Shown piece by piece: positions 15,797-25,246 of a DNA stretch of 64,000 nucleotides (its first letter is position 1; each line of letters opens with the position of its first letter). The stretch lies in contig JAFGLF010000022.1 of assembly GCA_016928195.1 (NCBI GenBank), positions 31,001 to 95,000 on the forward strand. The letters are read 5' to 3'. Source of the DNA: Elusimicrobiota bacterium (lineage in GTDB: Bacteria > Elusimicrobiota > UBA8919). The notes beneath the pieces are model-generated. The model searched no databases and had not been told where the DNA came from. It worked only from the letters and a program-made list of their open reading frames with translations. A program made the position numbers and the translations under genes.

Positions 15797-18700
15797 ATGA
15801 GTATATTGGAAAAATTTATAGCATATTTTGTTAACCGTCACCTGCTGACAAATTTGATGTTTGTCGTGGTTTTTATTGGCGGGATATTTGCGTGGAAGCA
15901 TACAAGTAAAGAGGAGATGCCGGACATAGAGTTTGACCATGCAAATGTAACAGCCAGATATCCTGGCGCAACCGCCGAAGAAGTGGAACATTTTGTTACA
16001 AAACCACTTGAGGACCAGATAAAAGGTATCGACGGTGTTTACAGAATCACAAGCACATCCAGCGACGGTGGTTGCAGTATTAGTATTGATTTTGAACAGG
16101 GCTATCCTGATATTGATGAAGCATTGATGGAAGTAAGAAATGCGGTCCTCGACGTAAGACTGCCTGATGACGTAATAGACGACCCCGAAGTGCATGTGTG
16201 GAAAACCACAAAAATGGCGATTATAGACATAATGTTGATAGATACCAACAGGCATCTTCTGGATATACCGTCACGTAAGAGACTCCAGAGGTATGCCTAT
16301 ACACTTGAGCAACAACTCCTGAATATGCCGGAAATAAACAGTGTTGATAAGTCAGCATATCTTCAGGAAGAAATACAAATCATGGTTGACCCGGATAAAT
16401 TAAGGAAATTCGATATTCCCTTTAATACCGTAATGAGAGAGGTCAGAAACAACCATGTCCGCCAGCCTGCCGGAAGTATTGAGATAAAGACCGAACCGAA
16501 AGTAACACTGCTATCGGAACTTGATACAGTCGGAAAATTAAACGACCTTGTCATCCAGGGCGGTTTTGAGGGTCAGGTTGTCAGGCTCAATGAAGTAGCA
16601 GATATTGTTAGTGGTTATGTAAAGAATAAAGCGATTATAAAAGTCAACGGTCACGAGGCGGTAATGCTCCGTGCGGTTAAAAATAGTTCCTATGGTATAC
16701 TCGAGGCGATTAAGGCGGTTAATAAAAAAACCGAGACCTTCCGGAAGAATAGTCTTGTTGGTACAGGGATTGAACTTGTTTTGCTTGATGATGAATCTGT
16801 AGATTTGAAAAACAGGTTAAACATTGTTATATCCAATGGTACAATAGGGTTTATATTAATATTAATCATGCTTTTTATTTTTCTGGATTTTAAATCAGGT
16901 ATCTGGGTGGCTATGGGTATACCTTTTACAGTTTGCTTCTCAATGATCTGCATATCAATGGTGGGGTACACCATCAATAATGTGACCCTTGCAGCCGCTA
17001 TAATAGTTTTGGGGATGATCGTTGATGACGCTATTGTTGTTTCTGAGAATATCACTCGTTTGCGTTTCGAAGGCATGGCTTCCGAAGAGTCTGCTGTAAA
17101 AGGAACCGCATTTGTTTTCACTCCTGTAATAGCAAGTATACTAACCACATGTATCGCATTTATGCCTCTTTTATTTTTCAGTACCAGATTCGGCAGGATG
17201 CTTATATTTGTACCGCCGATTATATTTTTTATGTTAGGAGCAAGTCTTCTGGAGTCTCTTATAATACTTCCGGGACACATGTACCTGGATTTTACGGTAT
17301 TTAATAAGATTATAAATGGATTCGGGAAAAAAGGGCCGCGAAATAATGAAAAACACTGGTTTAATAAAGTAGAAGATTCCTACGGAGGATTTCTTGAAAG
17401 AGTTTTATCTTTTAAATGGGGTGTATTTGTTATATTTATTATTTTGTTTATTTTTTCGGGTTATATAATAAGAACAAAGATGAAATTTGTTATGTTCCCG
17501 AACGAAGAGACAAGAGATATTACCATAACCGGCGAGGCACCGTTTGAAGCTGACAGGTTTGATACCGCAAGGCTTACGAGGCAGGTTGAGGATATAATTG
17601 TTCCGTACCTTGGGAAAGAAGTTATAGGTTTCAGAACCATGATAGCAAGAAGCAGGCGGGGAAGAGCCGTAGAAGAAAATAAGTTCCGGATGAATGTTGA
17701 GATAGTGCCGAAAGAAAAACGAAAAAAATCCGCGGACCAGTTGATTAGGGAATGGGAGAAACATTTTTCGGATATAAAAGACCTAAAAGAAATAAAAACC
17801 TTAAAAAGCCGGTGGGGACATGCCAGCGGAAGTCCTATAGAGATTATAGTACAGGAAAATAATGATGAAATAAGAAACACGGTTGCCGAGCAACTGGCTG
17901 AAACCATGAAGAAACATCCTGCACTTTTAAATGTTGAGATAGAACGTCCGCTTGAAAATCCGGAGTATAAGATAAGCCTTAGACGTGAAAAGATAAAGAG
18001 GCTGTCTATAAATCCCGGTGATATATCCTCCACACTGAGAGCAGCGTTGGAAGGTTCAGTTATTTACGAATTATCTCAGGGCGATGAGGAAGTGGATGTC
18101 AGATTTACTATCGTTGAACCGGCAAAGGATGATATTGAAAAAATCCTGGATATCCCTATAGAAAATGCGGGGGATTACCTTGTACCTTTAAGGGATATAG
18201 TGGATGTTAAGAAAACCGTAACTCCGAATTCCATCGAAAGGAAAGACTATAAAAGAATAACAACCGTTTTTGCGGATATAAAGAAAGAGTCCGGTTTAAC
18301 ACCTCTTAATATAGCTGAGGACCTTGAAAATAGAGTGTTCCCGGAAGTCCTATCCAAGTATCCTACAACATTGCTTAATTTTGAAGGAGAAGTAAAGGAT
18401 ACGCGCGAATCAAAGGGAGATTTTACAAATGCAATTATTATGGCAGTTCTACTTATCTATATTGTACTTGTACTTCTGCTGAATTCATTGACCAAACCTC
18501 TTATAATTATGCTGGCGATACCTTTCGGAATTGTAGGTATAGTACTTGCTTTCTGGCTTCACGGCAAAGTTTTTTTTGGGTTTTTTGCCGCTATCGGGGC
18601 GGTAGGATTGGCAGGCGTTGTTGTTAACGATTCAATAATTATGCTTGTTAAGCTGGAAAGAGAGTTGAGAGGTAATAAAGGCGCACGGGCGTCGAACCAG

Positions 18701-18958
18701 CAGATTGCGTCTATATCCAAGACCAGGCTGAGGGCTGTTCTTCTTACTACATTGACGACTGTCGCGGGTCTTCTGCCTACAGCATATGGGTTTACCGGGT
18801 ATGATGCCATGCTTGCCGAGATGATGCTGGCTTTGACATGGGGATTATTATTCGGAACAAGCATCACGCTTATTCTGATACCCAGTGTGTACAGCTTCCA
18901 TCAGGACGTTAAAGCATTTTTCAGGACGAAGTTTATCGGAGAACACAATAATGTGTAG
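15797..18958 (+). CDS. RND efflux pump permease (AcrB/HAE-like)
   Basis: 1053 residues, the normal size, with two similar halves: helix 1 near residue 15, a large periplasmic loop, then a helix bundle; and again from about 540. The helix 4 signature GMIVDDAIVVSENI (about 405-420) holds the proton-relay Asp residues. Divergence from classical multidrug pumps is considerable (TSKEEMPDIEFDHANVTARY at the first loop), so the substrate is uncertain. The gene follows macB by 13 bp and overlaps a second TolC gene, suggesting one large export operon. Confidence 0.9.
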   Translation: MSILEKFIAYFVNRHLLTNLMFVVVFIGGIFAWKHTSKEEMPDIEFDHANVTARYPGATAEEVEHFVTKPLEDQIKGIDGVYRITSTSSDGGCSISIDFEQGYPDIDEALMEVRNAVLDVRLPDDVIDDPEVHVWKTTKMAIIDIMLIDTNRHLLDIPSRKRLQRYAYTLEQQLLNMPEINSVDKSAYLQEEIQIMVDPDKLRKFDIPFNTVMREVRNNHVRQPAGSIEIKTEPKVTLLSELDTVGKLNDLVIQGGFEGQVVRLNEVADIVSGYVKNKAIIKVNGHEAVMLRAVKNSSYGILEAIKAVNKKTETFRKNSLVGTGIELVLLDDESVDLKNRLNIVISNGTIGFILILIMLFIFLDFKSGIWVAMGIPFTVCFSMICISMVGYTINNVTLAAAIIVLGMIVDDAIVVSENITRLRFEGMASEESAVKGTAFVFTPVIASILTTCIAFMPLLFFSTRFGRMLIFVPPIIFFMLGASLLESLIILPGHMYLDFTVFNKIINGFGKKGPRNNEKHWFNKVEDSYGGFLERVLSFKWGVFVIFIILFIFSGYIIRTKMKFVMFPNEETRDITITGEAPFEADRFDTARLTRQVEDIIVPYLGKEVIGFRTMIARSRRGRAVEENKFRMNVEIVPKEKRKKSADQLIREWEKHFSDIKDLKEIKTLKSRWGHASGSPIEIIVQENNDEIRNTVAEQLAETMKKHPALLNVEIERPLENPEYKISLRREKIKRLSINPGDISSTLRAALEGSVIYELSQGDEEVDVRFTIVEPAKDDIEKILDIPIENAGDYLVPLRDIVDVKKTVTPNSIERKDYKRITTVFADIKKESGLTPLNIAEDLENRVFPEVLSKYPTTLLNFEGEVKDTRESKGDFTNAIIMAVLLIYIVLVLLLNSLTKPLIIMLAIPFGIVGIVLAFWLHGKVFFGFFAAIGAVGLAGVVVNDSIIMLVKLERELRGNKGARASNQQIASISKTRLRAVLLTTLTTVAGLLPTAYGFTGYDAMLAEMMLALTWGLLFGTSITLILIPSVYSFHQDVKAFFRTKFIGEHNNV

Positions 18959-20381
18959 AATTGTGAGGAACAATGTGCTTGTATATATTTTAGCAGCGGC
19001 GATGTTTATGTCGAATATCATTCCTGCTTATGCCGGGAATGAGAGAGGTGCCGATAGTGTACGTGTAATGCCGATGGGAGAATTTATAGAAAAAGCAGTC
19101 GAAAACGACACGATTTTTGAGGCGATACTTATTGATGAACTTACATTAAGATACAGAAAAGACCTGAACCTGCCTGCTAAAGACCTTATATTGGAAATTA
19201 AGAGCCAATATGAATTCTTTCTCGACTATGATAAAAGTGATCCGGCTGCTACAATTTCCTTAAGCAAACTTTTCCCTTATACTGGTACGGATATTAGTGC
19301 TCAGTATTCAACAATGCCGTCTGCCAGTTCCGACAAAAATAGTTCCGATTTCACATTGTTTATTTCACAGCCGATTGCCAGTAATGCCTTTGGAAAGGCA
19401 ACGCTTCTTCAGGACAGGATCATAGGTACGGAAATAGATGTTATAAGACACCAGATAATCGAGGCATACGAGGACTATATGGCAACCGTTATAACGGCAT
19501 ATTATAACTGGTATCTGGCTTATGAGAATTTGAAGATAGGCGAATCGTCCTATGAACAGAATTCCAGGTTATTGGAAAATGTCAAAAACCGCCGAAGCAG
19601 CAGTATAGCTCTCCCTATAGATGTCAATAAGGTAAATATACAGATTTTGGCAAAAAAAGAAGATTTAATAAAACTACAGGAAAAGTATGAAAACATACTT
19701 AATTTTATAAAACAGATAATCAGATACAAAGGGAATGAAACCATAGTACCGGCTGATCCGCTCACACACGATAATAGAGATATTGTATTTGAAGATGAGT
19801 ATGGGAAATTTATACAGACCAGCCGTACGTACCAAGTATTAAACCTTTTAGAAGAAAAGAGTTCGCTGGAAGTAAAAAAAGACGCTGATGATTTATTACC
19901 GTCAACAAATTTATTGCTTGGTTATGAAGTGGAAGGCGAAGATATGGGGATAAAGAATCCGGATAGTTTACTTTTTGCCGGAGTGTCGCTAAAATGGCCG
20001 TTCCCCAGCCAGAAAGAACGTGCCGAATATGAAGTATCAAAAATAGAAGACCGAAAAACCCGGTTATCCAACAAAAACAAATATGTCCAGCTGCATACAG
20101 ATTTAAAAGGACTTTTTATTCAGATTGAAAGGGAAAAAAAGCTGATATCCATAGCTGAGGAGAAAATCAAACTTGCGGAATCTATATTGAAGGATGAAAC
20201 GAAGAATTACTCTTACGGCAAAGTCTCGCTGAATGATTTTATAGATGCTGTCAACAGGGTAGACGAAAATAAGTTTAATAAGATACTAAGATCCGTAGAA
20301 CTCAAAATTCTTATGACAGAATGGCTCAGGATGACGGATCAATTAGTTTCAAAAAAAGATATAAAAAAAATTCCTGAATAA
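18951..20381 (+). CDS. TolC-family outer-membrane efflux protein 2
   Basis: 476 residues from ATG 18951, which has GGAG about 10 bp upstream and overlaps the RND stop by 8 bp; an in-frame start at 18885 lies deep in the RND gene. Signal peptide to about residue 30 (after PAYA). The body is helical with repeated coiled coils and an OEP-type beta insert (ISLSKLFPYTGTDISAQY). It is more divergent than the first TolC and is probably the partner channel of the RND pump. Confidence 0.78.
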   Translation: MCRIVRNNVLVYILAAAMFMSNIIPAYAGNERGADSVRVMPMGEFIEKAVENDTIFEAILIDELTLRYRKDLNLPAKDLILEIKSQYEFFLDYDKSDPAATISLSKLFPYTGTDISAQYSTMPSASSDKNSSDFTLFISQPIASNAFGKATLLQDRIIGTEIDVIRHQIIEAYEDYMATVITAYYNWYLAYENLKIGESSYEQNSRLLENVKNRRSSSIALPIDVNKVNIQILAKKEDLIKLQEKYENILNFIKQIIRYKGNETIVPADPLTHDNRDIVFEDEYGKFIQTSRTYQVLNLLEEKSSLEVKKDADDLLPSTNLLLGYEVEGEDMGIKNPDSLLFAGVSLKWPFPSQKERAEYEVSKIEDRKTRLSNKNKYVQLHTDLKGLFIQIEREKKLISIAEEKIKLAESILKDETKNYSYGKVSLNDFIDAVNRVDENKFNKILRSVELKILMTEWLRMTDQLVSKKDIKKIPE

Positions 20382-20454
20382 ATACCACTATTAAGATATT
20401 TTCTCCTGCTTGCCTATAAACTCTGCTGTTGAATATTTTTCTGAAATTGTATTG

Positions 20455-20486
20455 CCCCGCCACCCCGATTTATCGGGGTGGTGGGG
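20455..20486. repeat. CCCCGAT-family hairpin abutting a promoter
   Basis: A 15-bp stem, CCCCGCCACCCCGAT (20455-20469) with ATCGGGGTGGTGGGG (20472-20486), one G-T pair and a 2-nt loop. It ends exactly where the -35 box begins. A relative lies at 63026-63067. It may terminate the efflux operon. Confidence 0.85.
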
Positions 20487-20515
20487 TTGACAAATGTTTA
20501 AAATTTTGTTAAATT
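20487..20515 (+). promoter_or_regulatory. Promoter of solitary FecR gene
   Basis: TTGACA (20487-20492), a 17-bp spacer, TAAATT (20510-20515). The -35 directly follows the hairpin. No CRP-like dyad is present here, unlike the paralogous FecR genes at 42.7 and 54.0 kb. Confidence 0.65.
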
Positions 20516-20544
20516 GATATCAAATAATACGGGAGGTGGTTTGA

Positions 20545-21399
20545 ATGATTCTTATTCTAACTAAAGCAAAAACCTGGTCATCGCTGATGTTATTAGCTTT
20601 TATTTATTCTTTATTACCCACACCCTGTCTTTGTGCTGAAACATATTACGGTGAAATCGGGGAGGTAAAGGGTACTGTTGAAATTCTTCAGGATGGTGAG
20701 GAAGAGTGGATACCTGCCGTTGGAGAAATGCCGGTTCAGTTAAAAGACCGTGTAAAAACCGCTGAAAAATCCTCCTGTAATTTGGAGCTGGACGACGGCT
20801 CTCTCATATATATAGGAGAGAACACTGAAACCTCGGTTGAGATTCTTGACATCACCGGGAAAAAACACGAATCAAAAATTTCACTGTGGTTCGGGAAACT
20901 CATAGCAAACATTAAAAAATCGAAACAGACAAAAATGAGTGTTCATACACCAACCGCGATCTGTGCGGTAAGGGGAACTGAGTTTGCTGTTGAGACAGAA
21001 GGCGAAGAAAGCAGTGTGGGTGTTTTTGACGGTCAGGTAGGTGTTAAAAGTACAGAAGATGCTGAGGATGAAGAAGAGATTTCGATTGATCCTGATCAGG
21101 AAACCACTGTTATGAAAGGTAACCCTCCCCGCCCGCCGCGTAAACTTTCTGAAGACATGCTTAAATATAAAGAAAGGAATGAAAAATTAAGAGAAAGGGT
21201 TAAATTATTAAAGGAACGTCTTAAACGAACGTCTTTAAAAGACCGTCTAAAGAAAAGAAACGAGGCATTGGGTAAGTTTAAAGAGTTAAGAGAAAAACGG
21301 CTCAAACAGAAGGAAAAACTTAAAGAACAGAGAGACAAACTTAAAGGACAGAGAGATACACTAAAGAACAGGTCAATAGGCGGTAAAGGAAGAAAATAA
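20545..21399 (+). CDS. Secreted FecR-domain protein with basic coiled-coil tail
   Basis: 284 residues; GGGAGG about 9 bp before ATG. Signal peptide to about 32, then a FecR domain (about 38-175): VKGTVEILQDGEEEWIPAVG, VKTAEKSSCNLELDDGSLIY, and the conserved TPTAICAVRGTEFAVE near 140. The last 90 residues are an almost uninterrupted Lys/Glu/Arg coiled coil. Classical FecR proteins relay a TonB receptor signal to a sigma factor. Here there is no membrane helix and no sigma neighbour, so this is the secreted FecR type of unknown role, possibly binding cell wall or nucleic acid through the basic tail. Confidence 0.8.
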   Translation: MILILTKAKTWSSLMLLAFIYSLLPTPCLCAETYYGEIGEVKGTVEILQDGEEEWIPAVGEMPVQLKDRVKTAEKSSCNLELDDGSLIYIGENTETSVEILDITGKKHESKISLWFGKLIANIKKSKQTKMSVHTPTAICAVRGTEFAVETEGEESSVGVFDGQVGVKSTEDAEDEEEISIDPDQETTVMKGNPPRPPRKLSEDMLKYKERNEKLRERVKLLKERLKRTSLKDRLKKRNEALGKFKELREKRLKQKEKLKEQRDKLKGQRDTLKNRSIGGKGRK

Positions 21400-21432
21400 C
21401 TTTTTTCCTATCACCAATTTTAAATTTAAGAA

Positions 21433-21470
21433 AGCCCCCCTGTCTTATAAATATAGCAGGGGGGTTTTTA
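21433..21470 (+). terminator. Rho-independent terminator after FecR gene
   Basis: CCCCCCTG (21435-21442) pairs with CAGGGGGG (21457-21464), followed by TTTTTA. It is the clearest intrinsic terminator in the window. Confidence 0.9.
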
Positions 21471-21473
21471 TTA

Positions 21474-21502
21474 TTGACATTTTTTGAGTTTTTTTATATA
21501 TT
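21474..21502 (+). promoter_or_regulatory. Promoter for a near-leaderless DUF502 transcript
   Basis: TTGACA (21474-21479), a 17-bp spacer, TATATT (21497-21502). The ATG at 21512 is ten bases past the -10, so the leader is about 3 nt and there is no ribosome site. Confidence 0.72.
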
Positions 21503-21511
21503 ATATTCATA

Positions 21512-22138
21512 ATGAAAAAGAATTTCTTAACTGGGCTTGTTATAATTCTTCCGTTTCTTTTGACCATTTATATCATATGGTTTACATTTAAACTGGTAGG
21601 CAGGTTTTTTACCCCGTTTTTTACTAGCTTTTTTGAGACATTTTTATTAATAGAACTGCCGGATTCTTTGATAATTTTTATCAGCGCACTCGTAACGCTT
21701 TTCTTGATATGGCTCGTCGGATTATTTGCTTCAAACATTATAGGTAAAACTATTCTTCGCTGGGCAGAAGGACTTCTTCTTAAAATTCCTATGGCCCGCG
21801 GACTTTATGATGCAATAAGAAAACTGACAAAAGTTTTCTTTATGGATACCAAAACCTTTCAGAGGGTGGTTTTGATCGAATATCCGAGGAAAGGAATTTA
21901 TTCAGTTGCGTTTATTACGTCAGAAACAAAAGGTGAGCTTCAGGAATTGATAAATGAAGATGTTGTAAATGTTTTCATACCATCCACGCCCAATCCCACC
22001 ACAGGATATTTTCTGCTTATACCAAAATCAGACATAATTCCGCTTAAGATGTCGGTAGATGATGCTGTCAAGGTCATAATATCCGGCGGCATTATTGTTC
22101 CACCGTCGTCGTCCGTCCCCAATAAAACAGATGAATGA
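21512..22138 (+). CDS. DUF502 membrane protein
   Basis: 208 residues with two N-terminal membrane helices (about 8-28 and 45-75) and a soluble C-terminal domain. Family hallmarks are the opening FLTGLVIILPFLLTIYIIW, the P-x-ARGLYDAIRK segment and PNPTTGYFLLIPKSDI. The biochemical role of DUF502 is unknown. Its end overlaps the histidine kinase start by 8 bp. Initiation is probably leaderless. Confidence 0.85.
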   Translation: MKKNFLTGLVIILPFLLTIYIIWFTFKLVGRFFTPFFTSFFETFLLIELPDSLIIFISALVTLFLIWLVGLFASNIIGKTILRWAEGLLLKIPMARGLYDAIRKLTKVFFMDTKTFQRVVLIEYPRKGIYSVAFITSETKGELQELINEDVVNVFIPSTPNPTTGYFLLIPKSDIIPLKMSVDDAVKVIISGGIIVPPSSSVPNKTDE

Positions 22139-23672
22139 TAAATTTTTACTTTTCTTAGATGCCAATAGACTTCTAACCTCTACTTTTGATATAAAAAAAT
22201 TGCTTACTATTATAATGGAACTTGCCAGTAAAGTCGTAAATGCCGAAGCTTCATCGCTTTTATTGCTTGATGAAGATACCAAGGAACTTTATTTCGATGT
22301 TGCAATAGGCGAAAAAGCGGATGAAGTGAAAAGGGTACGGCTTAAACCCGGCGAAGGTATTGCCGGTTGGTGTGCAGCTCATAATAGGTCTTTAATAGTT
22401 GAGGATGTTACAAAGGATGCAAGATGGACAAAGCGTTCTGACGAAAGTTCCGGTTTTGAAACAAAATCGATAATATGCGTTCCTATGAGGTGTAAAGGCA
22501 GGATATTGGGTGTAATTGAGGGTATAAATGCCCGCGGCCGTGAATTTTTTACAGACGAAGATTTGCCTTTTTTTGAGGCGTTTGCCAATCAGGCGGCGGT
22601 TGCTCTGGAGAATGCAAGGCTTTTTACTAAGTTAACACAGGAAAATGAAAAGATATCTGCTGCTTTCAACGGTATGTCAGACGCTGTCTTTGTAACTGAT
22701 GGTAACGGGAAAATAGTTCAGTCTAATAAACCCGCATGCGACCTGGTTAATTCAGAGGATTTTGATGATATATCAATTGAGAAGGTATTAGGTGACGCAG
22801 GTTTTATTTTTCCGGAGGAGTTGTTAAAATTCGAAAATAAAACAAAGGTTTTTGAAATCACAAAAAAAACCGGCAAACAGCTGATCCTTAACTGTTTAGC
22901 GACAAGGATTACGGGAGATAATGATAAGGTTTTTAGTTATATTTTTGTAATCAGAGATATCACCGAAGAAAAAGAGGAATATCTTTTGCATCGGTCGTTT
23001 TTATCTCTCATTTCCCATAAGCTTAAAACGCCTCTTGTAAGCATAACAGGCTATATATCAATTTTAAGCGGCGAAAAATTAAGTCCATCTCAGCATAAGG
23101 CTATTAAAGTAATGAAAAACCAAAGTGAGCGGTTGACTGAGCTGGTTACTGATTTACTTAGGTTTACAGTGGTTGATACCGAAGTACTCAACCTTGAAAA
23201 AAAGAAAATCCCGGTTAAAAGAATCATTTCCGAAGCACTGGGGTTAGTAAGAAAAAGTCTCAAAGCGGCAGAGGTTAATACTGCCGATTTATCAAAGCTC
23301 GGCAGTATTTCTGTTGATAAAGAAAAAATAAAAGAAGCAGTTGGCTGTGTCTTGGAAAATGCCGTTAAGTTTAATAAACAGGACAAGAAAATCATAAATA
23401 TTTCAGGCGATGTTGAAGGTGATAATATAATTTTAAACATAGAAGATAATGGTGTTGGAATTGCACTTTCCGAGAAACAAAAGATTTTTGAAAATTTTTA
23501 TCAGATAGAAGAATCTTTTACCGGCCAGGTTGAGGGATCGGGTCTTGGGCTCCCTCTTGCCCGCCGGATAATTTCCGCTCACGGCGGCAGTATAGACGTT
23601 GCCTCAAAAGTTGGCAAAGGTTCAAAGTTTATAATAAAAATCCCTAAATCACGAATAGAGACACACGAATAA
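22131..23672 (+). CDS. Cytoplasmic GAF-PAS sensor histidine kinase
   Basis: 513 residues from ATG 22131, which overlaps the DUF502 stop. Order: GAF domain (about 10-165), PAS-like domain (about 175-280), HisKA with the phospho-acceptor His in SHKLKTPL near 294, and an HATPase with N box ENAVKF, G1 EDNGVGI and G2 GSGLGLPLARR. There is no membrane helix, so it senses something in the cytoplasm. No response regulator is nearby. The last codons (RIETHE) are already part of the intergenic repeat at 23649, so the tail seems to have been rewritten by repeat DNA. Confidence 0.88.
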   Translation: MNDKFLLFLDANRLLTSTFDIKKLLTIIMELASKVVNAEASSLLLLDEDTKELYFDVAIGEKADEVKRVRLKPGEGIAGWCAAHNRSLIVEDVTKDARWTKRSDESSGFETKSIICVPMRCKGRILGVIEGINARGREFFTDEDLPFFEAFANQAAVALENARLFTKLTQENEKISAAFNGMSDAVFVTDGNGKIVQSNKPACDLVNSEDFDDISIEKVLGDAGFIFPEELLKFENKTKVFEITKKTGKQLILNCLATRITGDNDKVFSYIFVIRDITEEKEEYLLHRSFLSLISHKLKTPLVSITGYISILSGEKLSPSQHKAIKVMKNQSERLTELVTDLLRFTVVDTEVLNLEKKKIPVKRIISEALGLVRKSLKAAEVNTADLSKLGSISVDKEKIKEAVGCVLENAVKFNKQDKKIINISGDVEGDNIILNIEDNGVGIALSEKQKIFENFYQIEESFTGQVEGSGLGLPLARRIISAHGGSIDVASKVGKGSKFIIKIPKSRIETHE

Positions 23673-23765
23673 AGGCACACATCCCGAATGGACACGAATA
23701 ACTGTATTGATTTTATTCGCGACCATTCGTGAAAACATTCGTGATTAGTTATTCGTGAGTTTGCA
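23649..23765. repeat. ATTCG-rich imperfect palindrome
   Basis: The left part repeats ACGAATA at about 10-bp steps; the right part has ATTCGCGACCATTCGTG and ATTCGTGATTAG, complementary to it. It covers the last codons of the kinase gene and the whole gap to tldD. Confidence 0.75.
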
Positions 23766-23771
23766 CAGTGA

Positions 23772-25157
23772 ATGAAAATGAATGTTATCAGCCAATCAGA
23801 TGTTGATTTAATATTAAAAAAGATGCTTTTAAAAGGCGGAGATTTTGCTGAGATATATTTTGCAGAAAGCGAAATCGCAGGATTTTCGTTTATTGATAAA
23901 AAAGTTGAAACTGCATCTTCGGGCAACACAAACGGTGTTGGGTTAAGACTTATTAAAAACGGAGAGACATATTGTGCTTCGCAATCCAGTCCCTCTGTTT
24001 CAACTATTATTTCACTTGCTGAAAGGCTTACAGGGGAACCGAACCAAACTAAATTGAATAATACCGGTCAGTTGAAAATTGAACCTTCATCCCTTGCCAG
24101 ACTAACCGGTGCTTTGCATCCGTATTTGAAAGTTATTGAGAATACGGATAAGATACTCCGTCAAAAATCAAAACAGATACGGCAGATTTCATTCCGTATA
24201 TCTTCCGGTAAAAAAAATTTTTACGTAGCAAATTCTGAGAAAATAAGTATAACGCACAACAAAGAATCCGCACTTTTTGTAATAGCCGTTGTCGTATCCA
24301 GCGGGAATCTTCCGGGACAGACACAGACTGCCCATGAAGTTATTGCAGAAAGCTCGCTTCGAAAGATTAAACCTGAGGATATAAAAGAAAAATCCGAGGT
24401 GGCATTTAAACGTGCTTCAGACCTGTTAAATATTGCTGTCCCGCCGCTTGCCGGTGAGATGACGGTTGTACTTTCATCATCAGCCGGAGGCACTATGATA
24501 CACGAAGCAATAGGACATTCGCTTGAGGCCGATTTGGTACAGAAAGGGATATCGCCGGTTTACTTCGGTAAACTAGGAAAAAAGGTTGCTTCTGAAAAAA
24601 TCACGGTTATTGATAATCCTACACTTGAAAACCTGCGGGGTTCATATAAATATGATGATGAAGGAACACTATCCCAAAAAACAGTCCTTGTTGAGAAAGG
24701 AGTTCTAAAATGTTATCTTTATGATCTTCTTACCGCAAAGAAGGATGGTGTAAAATCAACCGGAAACGGCAGGCGCGAATCATACCACCATAAACCAATA
24801 CCAAGAATGTCCAATACTTATATTTCACCCGGCAGTGATAATCCGGATGATATTTTAAAGAGTGTCAAAAAAGGAATATTTGTCAAAAGAATGGGGGGCG
24901 GTCAGGTCAATACCGCAAACGGTGATTTCATATTTGAGGTTGAAGAGGGCTATGAAATTATAGACGGTAAAATCGGAAAGATGCTGAGAAATGCATCGTT
25001 AATAGGAAATGGTCCGGCTGTATTAAATTCAATAGATATGGTCGGCACTGATCTCGGCTGGCAGCATGGTACCTGCGGCAAAGAAAGCCAGGGTGCTCCT
25101 GTCAGCGATGCCCAGCCCACCCTCCGTATACCCAAAATTACAATCGGAGGAATATAA
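23772..25157 (+). CDS. tldD: TldD/PmbA-family metalloprotease
   Basis: 461 residues, full length. The metal-binding HExxxH motif (HEAIGHSLEAD, first His near 244) is that of TldD, the catalytic subunit; TldE/PmbA partners lack it. TldD/TldE complexes digest unfolded or modified peptides. The C-terminal GTDLGWQHGTCGKESQGAPVSD with its conserved Cys is typical. No tldE partner is in the window, so it lies elsewhere or the protein acts as a homodimer. Confidence 0.9.
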   Translation: MKMNVISQSDVDLILKKMLLKGGDFAEIYFAESEIAGFSFIDKKVETASSGNTNGVGLRLIKNGETYCASQSSPSVSTIISLAERLTGEPNQTKLNNTGQLKIEPSSLARLTGALHPYLKVIENTDKILRQKSKQIRQISFRISSGKKNFYVANSEKISITHNKESALFVIAVVVSSGNLPGQTQTAHEVIAESSLRKIKPEDIKEKSEVAFKRASDLLNIAVPPLAGEMTVVLSSSAGGTMIHEAIGHSLEADLVQKGISPVYFGKLGKKVASEKITVIDNPTLENLRGSYKYDDEGTLSQKTVLVEKGVLKCYLYDLLTAKKDGVKSTGNGRRESYHHKPIPRMSNTYISPGSDNPDDILKSVKKGIFVKRMGGGQVNTANGDFIFEVEEGYEIIDGKIGKMLRNASLIGNGPAVLNSIDMVGTDLGWQHGTCGKESQGAPVSDAQPTLRIPKITIGGI

Positions 25158-25246
25158 TTAGACGGAATTAATTATTATTTTTTCAGATAAAGAAATAATA
25201 CCCTTTAATTTTAACTGATTCCGCCCATATTTCCATTTAATTAATA

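Noticed and set aside
20545..21399. FecR proteins as anti-sigma regulators of the ECF sigma at 8857
   Set aside because: They are secreted without a membrane helix, lie far away, and the sigma gene already has its own zinc anti-sigma.
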